This document shows, in pieces, positions 1-6,323 of a DNA stretch of 10,025 bases. Position numbers and translations under genes: made by a program. The stretch spans positions 1-10,025 of the forward strand of contig CAZKEF010000084.1 in NCBI GenBank assembly GCA_964551735.1, written 5' to 3'. The notes under the pieces were generated by a model that was not told the origin of the DNA, did not search any database, and saw only the letters and a list, made by a program, of their open reading frames with translations. Numbering within the stretch: position 1 is the stretch's first letter; each line of letters opens with the position of its first letter. The stretch comes from DAOUAT01 sp964551735 (lineage in GTDB: Bacteria > Chloroflexota > Anaerolineae > CG2-30-64-16).

Positions 1-52
1 GGCGCGCTACACAGCAGTTTACTCGATCTCGGGCCGAAAGCCAAACCTTTCT

Positions 53-81
53 TTGCCCAATCACCGACAGGATGATACACT
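53..81 (+). promoter_or_regulatory. candidate sigma-70-like promoter of thrC
   Basis: TTGCCC at 53-58 (4 of 6 to TTGACA), a 17-nt spacer, then TACACT at 76-81 (4 of 6 to TATAAT). A TG dinucleotide one base upstream of the -10 (73-74) gives an extended -10 form. Transcription would start near 88, leaving a leader of about 34 nt before the ATG at 122. Because the -35 element coincides with the upstream TTG codon at 53, the promoter also argues against translation starting there. Seen by eye; no score was computed. Confidence 0.4.
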
Positions 82-121
82 GCGCCTGTTCATCATTCGT
101 TTTGTTGAGGCTAGTATCATC

Positions 122-1510
122 ATGAGTGTGTCATCTCCCCTATCCGCCTGGTACCGCTGCATCCGTGGCTGTCCCGGCCGTTACGATGTCTTCTCCGTCA
201 TCTACCGCTGCCCAGCCTGCGGCGGTCTGCTGGAAGTCGCCCACGACGAGACCGCCCTGGCGCAACGCTCCGGCCCCGAATGGCGCGCGCTATTCCGCCA
301 ACGCCTCCAACTTCCAACCTCCAACCTCCAACCTTCAACCTCCGGCGTATGGGCCAAGCACGAATGGGTGCTGCCCCAACTGAGACCGGAGAACAGCGTC
401 AGCCTGGGCGAGGGCAACACGCCGCTGCTGCCGGCGCCGCGGCTGGGCAAAGCGTTGGGCCTGGACGATCTGTGGGTCAAGCAGTGCGGGGTCAGCCACA
501 CTGGCTCGTTCAAGGACCTGGGCATGACGGTGCTGGTGAGCGCGGTCAACCAAATGATGGCCGGCGAGGGGTGGAGGGGCGGAGGAGCGGAGGAGTGGAG
601 GGGCGGAGGAGTTGTGCGTGCGGTGGCGTGCGCGTCTACGGGGGACACGTCGGCGGCGCTGGCCGCGTACGCCGCGGCTGCGGGCATCCCGGCCATCGTA
701 TTCCTGCCCGCGGGCAAGATCAGCACCGCGCAGCTCATCCAGCCCATCGCCAACGGCGCGCGCGTTCTGGCGCTCGACGCCGACTTCGATGGCTGCATGA
801 AGATCGTCCAGGAGGTGACGCGCGACAACTCGATCTACCTGGCCAACTCCATGAACTCGCTGCGGGTCGAGGGCCAGAAAACCGTCGGCATCGAGATCGT
901 GCAGCAACTCGGGTGGGAGGTGCCGGATTGGATCGTGCTCCCCTCTGGCAATCTGGGTAACATCTCGGCGCTGGCCAAGGGTCTGGCGTTGGCGAAGGCG
1001 CTGGGCGTCATTGACCGACTGCCCCGGCTGGCCGCGGCCCAGGCCGCGCGCGCCAACCCGCTCTACCTGGCCTATCGCCGCGGCTTCGACGGGCTTCAGC
1101 CGGTCATCGCGGGCGCGACCGCGGCCTCAGCCATCCGCATCGGCGCGCCGGTCAGCTACGAGAAAGCCGTCCAGGCGCTGCAGGCGTTCGACGGCGTGGT
1201 GGAGCAGGCAGACGAGAACGAGCTGGCCGACGCGGCCGCGCTGGCCGACCGGGCCGGGCTGTACGCGTGCCCGCACACCGGTGTCGCGCTGGCCGTCGCG
1301 GGCAAACTGGCGCGGCAGGGGGTGATTCAGCCCGGCCAGCGCGTGGTGGTCATCTCCACCGCGCACGGGCTGAAGTTCAGCGAGTTCAAGGTGGGCTATC
1401 ACGACGGTGCGCTGGCCGACGTGGTCGCCCGGCATCGCAACCCCCCGGTGACGCTGCCGGCGGATGCAGGCGCGGTGAAGGCGGAGATCGCGCGGTGGTT
1501 GGACGGATGA
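122..1510 (+). CDS. thrC: threonine synthase, PLP-dependent, with N-terminal zinc-ribbon-like segment
   Basis: Predicted 462-residue cytoplasmic enzyme that converts O-phospho-L-homoserine to L-threonine and phosphate, the last step of threonine synthesis. The N-terminus has two cysteine pairs, C13/C17 and C30/C33, like the zinc-ribbon segment of many long bacterial threonine synthases. The PLP Schiff-base lysine is K131 in HTGSFKDLGM, followed by ACASTGDTSAALAAY, and the phosphate-binding loop is PSGNLGN at 274-280. I chose ATG 122 because an upstream in-frame TTG at 53 would add unconserved residues and lies inside the likely promoter. GAGG at 107-110 is a weak, rather distant ribosome site. 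Two short-period repeat arrays add low-complexity stretches at about residues 61-75 and 150-163 without breaking the frame, and the stop codon lies in a third array. Related fold-type II PLP enzymes such as cysteate synthase are less likely alternatives. It appears monocistronic. Confidence 0.9.
   Translation: MSVSSPLSAWYRCIRGCPGRYDVFSVIYRCPACGGLLEVAHDETALAQRSGPEWRALFRQRLQLPTSNLQPSTSGVWAKHEWVLPQLRPENSVSLGEGNTPLLPAPRLGKALGLDDLWVKQCGVSHTGSFKDLGMTVLVSAVNQMMAGEGWRGGGAEEWRGGGVVRAVACASTGDTSAALAAYAAAAGIPAIVFLPAGKISTAQLIQPIANGARVLALDADFDGCMKIVQEVTRDNSIYLANSMNSLRVEGQKTVGIEIVQQLGWEVPDWIVLPSGNLGNISALAKGLALAKALGVIDRLPRLAAAQAARANPLYLAYRRGFDGLQPVIAGATAASAIRIGAPVSYEKAVQALQAFDGVVEQADENELADAAALADRAGLYACPHTGVALAVAGKLARQGVIQPGQRVVVISTAHGLKFSEFKVGYHDGALADVVARHRNPPVTLPADAGAVKAEIARWLDG
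304..345 (+). repeat. heptanucleotide tandem array inside thrC
   Basis: Six imperfect tandem 7-nt units: CCTCCAA, CTTCCAA, CCTCCAA, CCTCCAA, CCTTCAA, CCTCCGG. Six units are 42 nt, exactly 14 codons, so the array is frame-neutral. It encodes the low-complexity stretch LQLPTSNLQPSTS between the zinc-ribbon-like segment and the conserved VWAKHEWVLP segment of threonine synthase, probably a surface linker. Confidence 0.85.
571..610 (+). repeat. octanucleotide tandem array inside thrC
   Basis: Five tandem 8-nt units of the form G(T/C)GGAGG(G/A): GTGGAGGG, GCGGAGGA, GCGGAGGA, GTGGAGGG, GCGGAGGA. The 16-mer at 571-586 is repeated exactly at 595-610. The array encodes a Gly/Trp/Arg/Glu-rich stretch (GWRGGGAEEWRGGG) just after the PLP-lysine region and before the conserved RAVACASTGDTSAA segment. 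Family members, as I recall them, have a short loop here, so about 13-14 residues look inserted. Confidence 0.85.
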
Positions 1511-1522
1511 CGGATGACCGAT
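1502..1522 (+). repeat. heptanucleotide array containing the thrC stop codon
   Basis: Three tandem 7-nt units, GACGGAT, GACGGAT and GACCGAT, followed by a related GCATGAC. The thrC stop codon TGA (1508-1510) bridges units one and two. The array differs in sequence from the two inside the gene but has the same short-period, purine/pyrimidine-biased character. Confidence 0.65.
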
Positions 1523-1548
1523 GCATGACGAGAGAATCTGCGTGAGCT

Positions 1549-1602
1549 CGAGTGATGGGGCGGGCCGAATCTACCTGCATCTCGATGACCGCCCCCCACT
1601 CG
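1549..1602 (+). terminator. imperfect inverted repeat downstream of thrC (possible terminator)
   Basis: The left arm CGAGTGATGGGGCGG (1549-1563) and right arm CCGCCCCCCACTCG (1589-1602) pair along 13 positions with one AT/C internal defect and a loop of about 25 nt. It lies 39 bp after the thrC stop and is very GC-rich. No U-tract follows, so an intrinsic terminator is possible but not clear. A dispersed intergenic repeat is the alternative. Confidence 0.35.
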
Positions 1603-1659
1603 CGTGAATTGCGCAGACGTTGGAGCGTAGCCGGTGGATGCAGCCCAGAATTGAGATTA

Positions 1660-1665
1660 CATAAT
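1660..1665 (+). promoter_or_regulatory. possible -10 element just upstream of the GH3 gene
   Basis: CATAAT (5 of 6 to TATAAT) sits in the only AT-rich patch of this spacer. It ends 8 nt before the ATG at 1674, so a transcript from it would start at or near the A of the start codon (leaderless). No good -35 is seen at normal spacing, and no Shine-Dalgarno sequence precedes either ATG 1674 or the in-frame ATG 1695. Confidence 0.22.
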
Positions 1666-1673
1666 AGCCAAAC

Positions 1674-3935
1674 ATGATCGCGAACACGATAACCATGCTT
1701 TATGATCGTATTGACCCTATTGCTGCCGCGCGCGCTGAGGCGCTGCTGGCGCAGATGACACTATCCGAGAAGGTGGGCCAGTTGGTGCAGATGGCCCCGT
1801 GGGGACCCGTTGACCCAGAGGAACTGGGAGCATATCTCCAAAAGGCCGAGGCCGCTGGCCCGCCCATTGATCCCCCGTTTAAGCTGCGTCCCGATCTGGA
1901 GGACAAGGTGCGCACGGGCCGCGTCGGTTCCCTCCTCAACCTCTCGGACGCAGCGCAGATCAACCGGCTGCAACGGATCGCAGTGGACGAGTCGCGGCTG
2001 GGTATCCCGTTGCTCATGGGCGCCGATGTGATCCACGGGTTCAGGACGATCTTCCCCATCCCCCTGGCCGAGGCATGCACCTGGGATCCCGAGCTATTGG
2101 AACAGGCCGCGCGCGTCGCGGCCGAAGAGGCCTCGGCATCGGGCGTAGACTGGACCTTCGCGCCCATGGTGGACATTGCGCGCGACCCGCGCTGGGGCCG
2201 GATCGCGGAGGGCGCGGGCGAGGATGTGTACCTGGGCTGCGTGATGGCCGCGGCGCGGGTGCGCGGCTTCCAGGCGATGGATCTGGTCAGCGGCCGGCGC
2301 ATCGCTGCTTGCCCCAAGCACTACGCGGCCTACGGCGCGGCCGAGGCCGGCCGCGACTACAACACCGCTGACATCTCGGAGCGGACGCTGCGCGAGGTAT
2401 ACCTGCCACCCTTCAAGGCCGCGTTCGACGCGGGCGCGGGCAGCGTGATGAGCGCGTTCAACGAGATCGCGGGCGTTCCGGCCACATGCAACGCCCTGAC
2501 CCTGCGCACGATCTTGCGCGACGAATGGGGTTGGTCCGGCGTGACGCTTAGCGACTTCGAGGCGATTAAGGAGCTCATTCCCCACGGCGTTGCGGCTGAT
2601 CTCAAAGAGGCCGCGCACCTCAGTATGACGGCCGGGCTGGACATGGACATGGTGGCCGGCGCGTACGCGGATCACCTGGCCGCGCTGGTGGAAGAAGGCC
2701 GCGTGCCGCTGGCGCTGGTGGATGAAGCCGTGCACCGCGTGCTCTGCCTGAAGCTGGCGCTCGGCCTCTTTGAGCGGCCCTACGTGGACGAGGGCCTGGC
2801 CGAGCAGATCATCCTGCGGGACGACTTCCGTGACCTGGCTTTGCAGGTGGCCCACGAATCCATGGTGCTGCTGAAGAACCAAGGCGGCCTGCTGCCCCTG
2901 CCGGCCGGGCGCCGGCGCATCGCGTTGATCGGCCCACTGGCCGACAACCGGCGCGATCTGCTGGGCGCGTGGGCCATCAACGGCCGGCCGGAGGACGTAG
3001 AGACGGTGTTTGAGGCGATGCGCGCCTACCAGGGTGACGCCAGCCTTACGGTCGTGCCGGGCTGCGAGATCACCGGGGCCGCGGCGCCCGATATTGCCGG
3101 GGCGCTGGCAGCCGCGGAAGCCGCGGATGTCGTGGTGCTCGTGCTGGGTGAGAGTGCCGACCTGAGCGGTGAGTCGCACTCGCGCGTCCACCTGGGCCTG
3201 CCCGGCCGCCAGCAGGAGTTAACCGATGCGCTGGCCGCCACTGGCAAACCGCTGGTCGTCGTGCTGATGAGCGGCCGGCCGCTGGTCACCCCCCGCCTGG
3301 CCCAGCAGGCCACGGCGCTGCTGGCCGCCTGGCACGGTGGCATCCGCGCCGGCCGCGCGGTCGCCGATCTGCTGTTCGGCGCGGCCGTCCCTTCCGGCAA
3401 GCTCACAGCAAGCTGGCCGCGCGCCGAGGGCCAGATCCCGGTCTACTATGCCCACAAAAACACCGGCCGGCCCGCGGCCGAGGCCGGGACGAAGCAGTTC
3501 GCCGAGGTCTTCAAGTCCGTCTACATGGACGAGCCGAACTCGCCCCTCTTCCCCTTTGGCTACGGCCTCTCCTACACGATCTTTGCCTACAACGACCTGT
3601 GTATCGAGACCCCGGTCGTCCCTGCCGATGGGACGCTGGTCGCCCGCGCGCGGGTGGCCAACACCGGCGCGCGGGCCGGCGTCGAGGTCGTGCAACTGTA
3701 CGTGCGCGATCTGGTCGCCAGCAGCACCCGGCCCGTGCGAGAGCTGAAAGGATTCCAGCGCGTGGCGCTGGCGCCGGGCGAGGTACAGATGGTCCGGTTC
3801 GAGGTTCCCGCGCGCGAGTTGGGGTTCATCGGCCTTGACATGGCTTACCGGGTGGAGCCGGGGCGGTTCAAGGTCTGGCTCGGGCCCGATTCGGTTGGGG
3901 GACTGGAGGGGGAGTTCGAGGTGGGGTCAGGTTGA
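1674..3935 (+). CDS. bglX: glycoside hydrolase family 3 beta-glucosidase, BglX-like, no signal peptide
   Basis: Predicted 753-residue retaining exo-glycosidase that should remove terminal beta-linked glucose (or a similar sugar) from oligosaccharides. Domain order is the usual three-part one: the GH3 N-terminal barrel begins at LLAQMTLSEKVGQLVQM and runs to about residue 360. The alpha/beta sandwich covers about 385-610, and a fibronectin-III-like domain follows FPFGYGLSY (from residue 626). The nucleophile is D294 in GVTLSDFEAI, and K215-H216 in PKHYAAYG contacts substrate. E500 in SGESHSR, or less likely E493, is the expected acid/base. Length matches the BglX family. Unlike E. coli BglX it has no signal peptide, so it probably acts in the cytoplasm on imported oligosaccharides. 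Start choice is open: ATG 1674 and ATG 1695 both lack a ribosome site. No sugar transporter is adjacent, and exact sugar specificity cannot be read from sequence. Confidence 0.9.
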   Translation: MIANTITMLYDRIDPIAAARAEALLAQMTLSEKVGQLVQMAPWGPVDPEELGAYLQKAEAAGPPIDPPFKLRPDLEDKVRTGRVGSLLNLSDAAQINRLQRIAVDESRLGIPLLMGADVIHGFRTIFPIPLAEACTWDPELLEQAARVAAEEASASGVDWTFAPMVDIARDPRWGRIAEGAGEDVYLGCVMAAARVRGFQAMDLVSGRRIAACPKHYAAYGAAEAGRDYNTADISERTLREVYLPPFKAAFDAGAGSVMSAFNEIAGVPATCNALTLRTILRDEWGWSGVTLSDFEAIKELIPHGVAADLKEAAHLSMTAGLDMDMVAGAYADHLAALVEEGRVPLALVDEAVHRVLCLKLALGLFERPYVDEGLAEQIILRDDFRDLALQVAHESMVLLKNQGGLLPLPAGRRRIALIGPLADNRRDLLGAWAINGRPEDVETVFEAMRAYQGDASLTVVPGCEITGAAAPDIAGALAAAEAADVVVLVLGESADLSGESHSRVHLGLPGRQQELTDALAATGKPLVVVLMSGRPLVTPRLAQQATALLAAWHGGIRAGRAVADLLFGAAVPSGKLTASWPRAEGQIPVYYAHKNTGRPAAEAGTKQFAEVFKSVYMDEPNSPLFPFGYGLSYTIFAYNDLCIETPVVPADGTLVARARVANTGARAGVEVVQLYVRDLVASSTRPVRELKGFQRVALAPGEVQMVRFEVPARELGFIGLDMAYRVEPGRFKVWLGPDSVGGLEGEFEVGSG

Positions 3936-3993
3936 TATGACATGGAACCATCCGGCCGCCTGCATCGTCTCACGCTACGGCCAACCCATGTAG

Positions 3994-4015
3994 GGGCACG
4001 GCCTTGCGCCTGCCC
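3994..4015 (+). repeat. hairpin in the GH3-META spacer
   Basis: GGGCA at 3994-3998 pairs with TGCCC at 4011-4015 and GGC at 4000-4002 pairs with GCC at 4008-4010, leaving one bulged C and the loop CTTGC. It is preceded by ATGTAGG and followed by AGCGGGGCTT. It could terminate the GH3 transcript, although no U-tract follows. The GTAGGGGCACGGC start also has the look of a dispersed intergenic repeat, which one window cannot establish. Confidence 0.4.
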
Positions 4016-4057
4016 AGCGGGGCTTAAAGAAGATACAAATCTGACACGGAGAGACTG

Positions 4058-4846
4058 ATGAACACACGGAACACCCTGATCGCTTTGACTATCGTTGCCG
4101 GCCTGCTGCTAGCCGCTTGCGTGCCGGTGCCGAGCGCGGCCCCCAGGACCCTGGCCGGCACGGATTGGGTGCTGGCGACCCTGAACGGCCAGGCGGCGCT
4201 GCCCGATACCCAGGTCACGATCCGCTTCGAGGACGGGCAGCTCGGCGGCACGGATGGCTGCAACCGCTACAGTACTTCGTACACAGTCAACGGCGCACAG
4301 CTCAAGCTTGACAAGAATGTGATCAGCACCATGATGGCCTGCGCGGAGCCGATCATGGGGCAGGCGGCTGCGTACATCGCCGCGCTGATCCAGGCTGCGA
4401 CGTACACGATCGAGGGCGGGCAACTGACGCTGCTCGACGCGGGCGGCAAGGCGCTGGCAACCTTCACGCGGCAGAGCACCGGCCTGGCCGGCACGGCGTG
4501 GGTCGTGACGGGCTACAACAACGGCCAGCAGGCCGTGGTCAGCGTGATCGCCGGCTCGCAGCTCACGGCCGACTTCGGCGTCGACGGCACGCTGAGCGGC
4601 TCGGGCGGGTGCAACACCTTTACCGCCACCTATGAGGTTTCGGGCACAACCATCAAGATCGGCCCCATCGGCTCTACCCGCATGGCGTGCGCTGACCCGG
4701 CTGGGGTGATGGCGCAGGAAACGCAGTACCTCCTGGCGTTGGCGACGGCTGCGACTTACGCGCGCGAGGGCAATCGCCTGGAACTGCGCACGGCCGATGG
4801 CGCGTTGGCCGTCATATTCGAGGTTGCGCCAGCAGCAGCAAATTAA
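4058..4846 (+). CDS. lipoprotein with two tandem META (HslJ-like) domains
   Basis: Predicted 262-residue secreted lipoprotein. The N-terminus (MNTRNTLIALTIVAGLLLAAC) is a lipoprotein signal peptide with lipobox LAAC, so C21 would be the lipidated first residue. The mature part is two copies of one domain. LAGTDWVLATLNGQ from residue 32 matches LAGTAWVVTGYNNGQ from residue 143, a shift of 111 residues. GTDGCNRYSTSYTVNG and TMMACAEP in copy one match GSGGCNTFTATYEVSG and TRMACADP in copy two, so each copy keeps a cysteine pair. META/HslJ domains occur in bacterial envelope proteins; E. coli HslJ is heat-inducible and linked to novobiocin resistance, but the molecular function is not settled. 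GGAGAG at 4048-4053, four bases before the ATG, supports the start. Neighbours give no functional hint and it appears monocistronic. Confidence 0.85.
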   Translation: MNTRNTLIALTIVAGLLLAACVPVPSAAPRTLAGTDWVLATLNGQAALPDTQVTIRFEDGQLGGTDGCNRYSTSYTVNGAQLKLDKNVISTMMACAEPIMGQAAAYIAALIQAATYTIEGGQLTLLDAGGKALATFTRQSTGLAGTAWVVTGYNNGQQAVVSVIAGSQLTADFGVDGTLSGSGGCNTFTATYEVSGTTIKIGPIGSTRMACADPAGVMAQETQYLLALATAATYAREGNRLELRTADGALAVIFEVAPAAAN

Positions 4847-4868
4847 CCGTACCCGCGAAAGCCGGATT

Positions 4869-4897
4869 TTGGCGTTCGCGTAGTGGTGTGTTATTCT
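4869..4897 (+). promoter_or_regulatory. candidate promoter of gdhA
   Basis: TTGGCG at 4869-4874 (4 of 6) and TATTCT at 4892-4897 (4 of 6) are separated by 17 nt. If used, the transcript would start near 4904 and carry a leader of about 137 nt containing both hairpins at 4929-4952 and 4978-4993. The match is weak and other placements are possible. Confidence 0.3.
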
Positions 4898-4928
4898 TTT
4901 CACCCTCGGTGTGGGTCACCGCTGATCC

Positions 4929-4952
4929 CCGGCGCTACATGTGTAGCGCCGG
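4929..4952 (+). repeat. perfect 24-nt palindromic hairpin in the gdhA leader
   Basis: Arms CCGGCGCTACA (4929-4939) and TGTAGCGCCGG (4942-4952) are exact reverse complements separated by TG. As RNA this folds to about 10 bp with the loop AUGU. TTTCG follows rather than a real U-tract. It could be a terminator for the META lipoprotein gene, a leader element of gdhA, an operator, or a copy of a dispersed repeat. Confidence 0.8.
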
Positions 4953-4977
4953 TTTCGCGTCTGTCGTTTCCTCACAG

Positions 4978-4993
4978 CCGGCATCGAAGCCGG
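4978..4993 (+). repeat. small hairpin between the palindrome and gdhA
   Basis: CCGGC (4978-4982) and GCCGG (4989-4993) enclose the loop ATCGAA. It repeats the CCGGC/GCCGG core of the larger palindrome 25 bp upstream and lies 36 bp before the gdhA ribosome site. Confidence 0.4.
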
Positions 4994-5040
4994 GCAGAAA
5001 GCGCCTCAACTATCCCACCCCAAAAGATGAGGAGCACAGC

Positions 5041-6297
5041 ATGTCCCCAGTCATCAATCCCTTTCAGACTGCCCAGCGCCAACTCGATGAAGCGGCTGAA
5101 CTTCTGGGCCTCTCCCCCACCCTGCATGCGTTCCTGCGCGAGCCGATGCAAGAGGTCGTGTTCACGATTCCGGTGCAGATGGATGATGGCAGCCAGCAGG
5201 TGTTCAAGGGCTTCCGCATCCAGTACAACACGGCGCGCGGCCCGGCCAAGGGCGGAATCCGCTTTCACGCCGATGAGACGGTTGACACCGTGCGCGCCCT
5301 TTCAGCCTGGATGACCTGGAAGACCGCTCTGGCTGATCTGCCCTTGGGCGGCGGCAAGGGTGGCGTTGTGTGCGATCCCAGGAGCCTTTCGTACGCTGAA
5401 CTGGAGCGCCTGAGTCGCGGCTATATGCGCAAGATCGCCCACTTTGTCGGCCCGGAGATCGATGTGCCCGCGCCGGATGTGTACACCAATCCCCAGGTGA
5501 TGGCCTGGATGCTGGACGAATACGAGGTGATCACCGGGCGGCATCTGCCCGGGGTGATCACCGGCAAACCGGTAGGCCTTTTCGGCTCGCAAGGCCGGAG
5601 CGATGCCACGGCGCGCGGCGGCATGTTTGCCGTCCGCGAGGCGGCCAGGGGGCTGGGCCTAGCGCTCGACGGCGCGCCGGTCGCGATCCAGGGCTACGGC
5701 AACGCTGGCCGGTATGCGCATCAGTTGGGCAGCGAGCTGCTGGGACTGAAGACGGTGGCGATCAGCGATTCTCGGGGCGCTATCTACAACCCCAACGGCA
5801 TCGAATATGCGGCCGCGGCTGCGTGGAAACGCGCGACAGGCGCCGTGGCCGGTTTTCCGGAGGCGGAACCGCTGAACCCGGCCGAGCTGCTGGAACTGCC
5901 GGTGATGATCCTTTTCCCCGCCGCCCTGGAAGCTGTGATCACCTCAGAAAACGCACCGCGCATCCGGGCGAAAGTCGTGGCTGAACTCGCTAACGGGCCG
6001 ACCACTCCTGAAGCGGATCGCATTCTGTACGACAACAGCATTTACGTGATCCCGGACTTCCTTTGCAACGCCGGCGGCGTCACCGTAAGCTACTTCGAGC
6101 AGGTGCAGAACGCGTACAACTTATACTGGACATTGGAGGAGGTCCACAGTCGTCTGAACGCGACCATGACGCGCGCCTTCAACGAGGTGCAGCGGATGGC
6201 GGAGGGGCATCGGGTGCACAATCGACTGGCAGCGTACTTGGTGGCGGTGCGGCGTGTGGCGGAAGCGGTGGCGTTGCGCGGATGGATACGGGCCTAG
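5041..6297 (+). CDS. gdhA: glutamate dehydrogenase (Glu/Leu/Phe/Val dehydrogenase family)
   Basis: Predicted 418-residue cytoplasmic enzyme that interconverts glutamate with 2-oxoglutarate and ammonia. The lysines K70 (GPAKGGIRFH), K94 (MTWKTA) and K106 (PLGGGKGGV) and D146 (PAPD) have the same spacing as K89, K113, K125 and D165 of Clostridium symbiosum GDH, so the active site looks intact. The nucleotide fold has GYGNAG at 218-223, and the following strand ends in AISDSRG; that Asp suggests NAD preference, by inference. Length fits the short hexameric family. GAGGAG at 5029-5034, six bases before ATG 5041, fixes the start; an in-frame GTG at 4888 would run through the palindromic leader and add about 50 unconserved residues. 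Several usually conserved positions differ: AELANGPTTPEAD (usually EGANGPTT), FPAALEAVIT (usually IPAALEN/Q-IT) and DFLCNAGG (usually D-L-ANAGG). Leucine or other branched-chain dehydrogenase activity is less likely given the GDH-type residues. Confidence 0.92.
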   Translation: MSPVINPFQTAQRQLDEAAELLGLSPTLHAFLREPMQEVVFTIPVQMDDGSQQVFKGFRIQYNTARGPAKGGIRFHADETVDTVRALSAWMTWKTALADLPLGGGKGGVVCDPRSLSYAELERLSRGYMRKIAHFVGPEIDVPAPDVYTNPQVMAWMLDEYEVITGRHLPGVITGKPVGLFGSQGRSDATARGGMFAVREAARGLGLALDGAPVAIQGYGNAGRYAHQLGSELLGLKTVAISDSRGAIYNPNGIEYAAAAAWKRATGAVAGFPEAEPLNPAELLELPVMILFPAALEAVITSENAPRIRAKVVAELANGPTTPEADRILYDNSIYVIPDFLCNAGGVTVSYFEQVQNAYNLYWTLEEVHSRLNATMTRAFNEVQRMAEGHRVHNRLAAYLVAVRRVAEAVALRGWIRA

Positions 6298-6323
6298 CGG
6301 CCGACCGGCGCGTTGCAGTCCCG

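Noticed and set aside
53..121. Upstream TTG start extending threonine synthase by 23 residues
   Set aside because: The extra residues look like translated leader, the TTG is the likely -35 box, and family members begin near the cysteine-pair segment as with ATG 122.
304..610. CRISPR array or phage-type repeat in thrC
   Set aside because: Units are 7-8 nt with no spacers, and the reading frame of a conserved enzyme continues through them.
2094..3191. Long minus-strand open frame opposite the GH3 gene
   Set aside because: GC-rich coding DNA often keeps an antisense frame open. The translation is rich in Arg, His and Gln without motifs, while the + strand has all GH3 signatures.
2285..3480. 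Many GGCCGG-type words in the GH3 gene as a dispersed signal motif
   Set aside because: They follow from Ala/Gly/Arg codons in GC-rich DNA, with no regular spacing; I could not separate them from composition by eye.
4109..4903. 264-codon minus-strand open frame opposite the META lipoprotein gene
   Set aside because: No recognisable domain, Arg/Ala/Gly-rich composition, and the + strand carries a lipobox and two clear META repeats.
4888..5040. GTG start extending glutamate dehydrogenase by 51 residues
   Set aside because: It would translate through the palindromic leader with no family similarity, and ATG 5041 has an ideal GAGGAG site six bases upstream.
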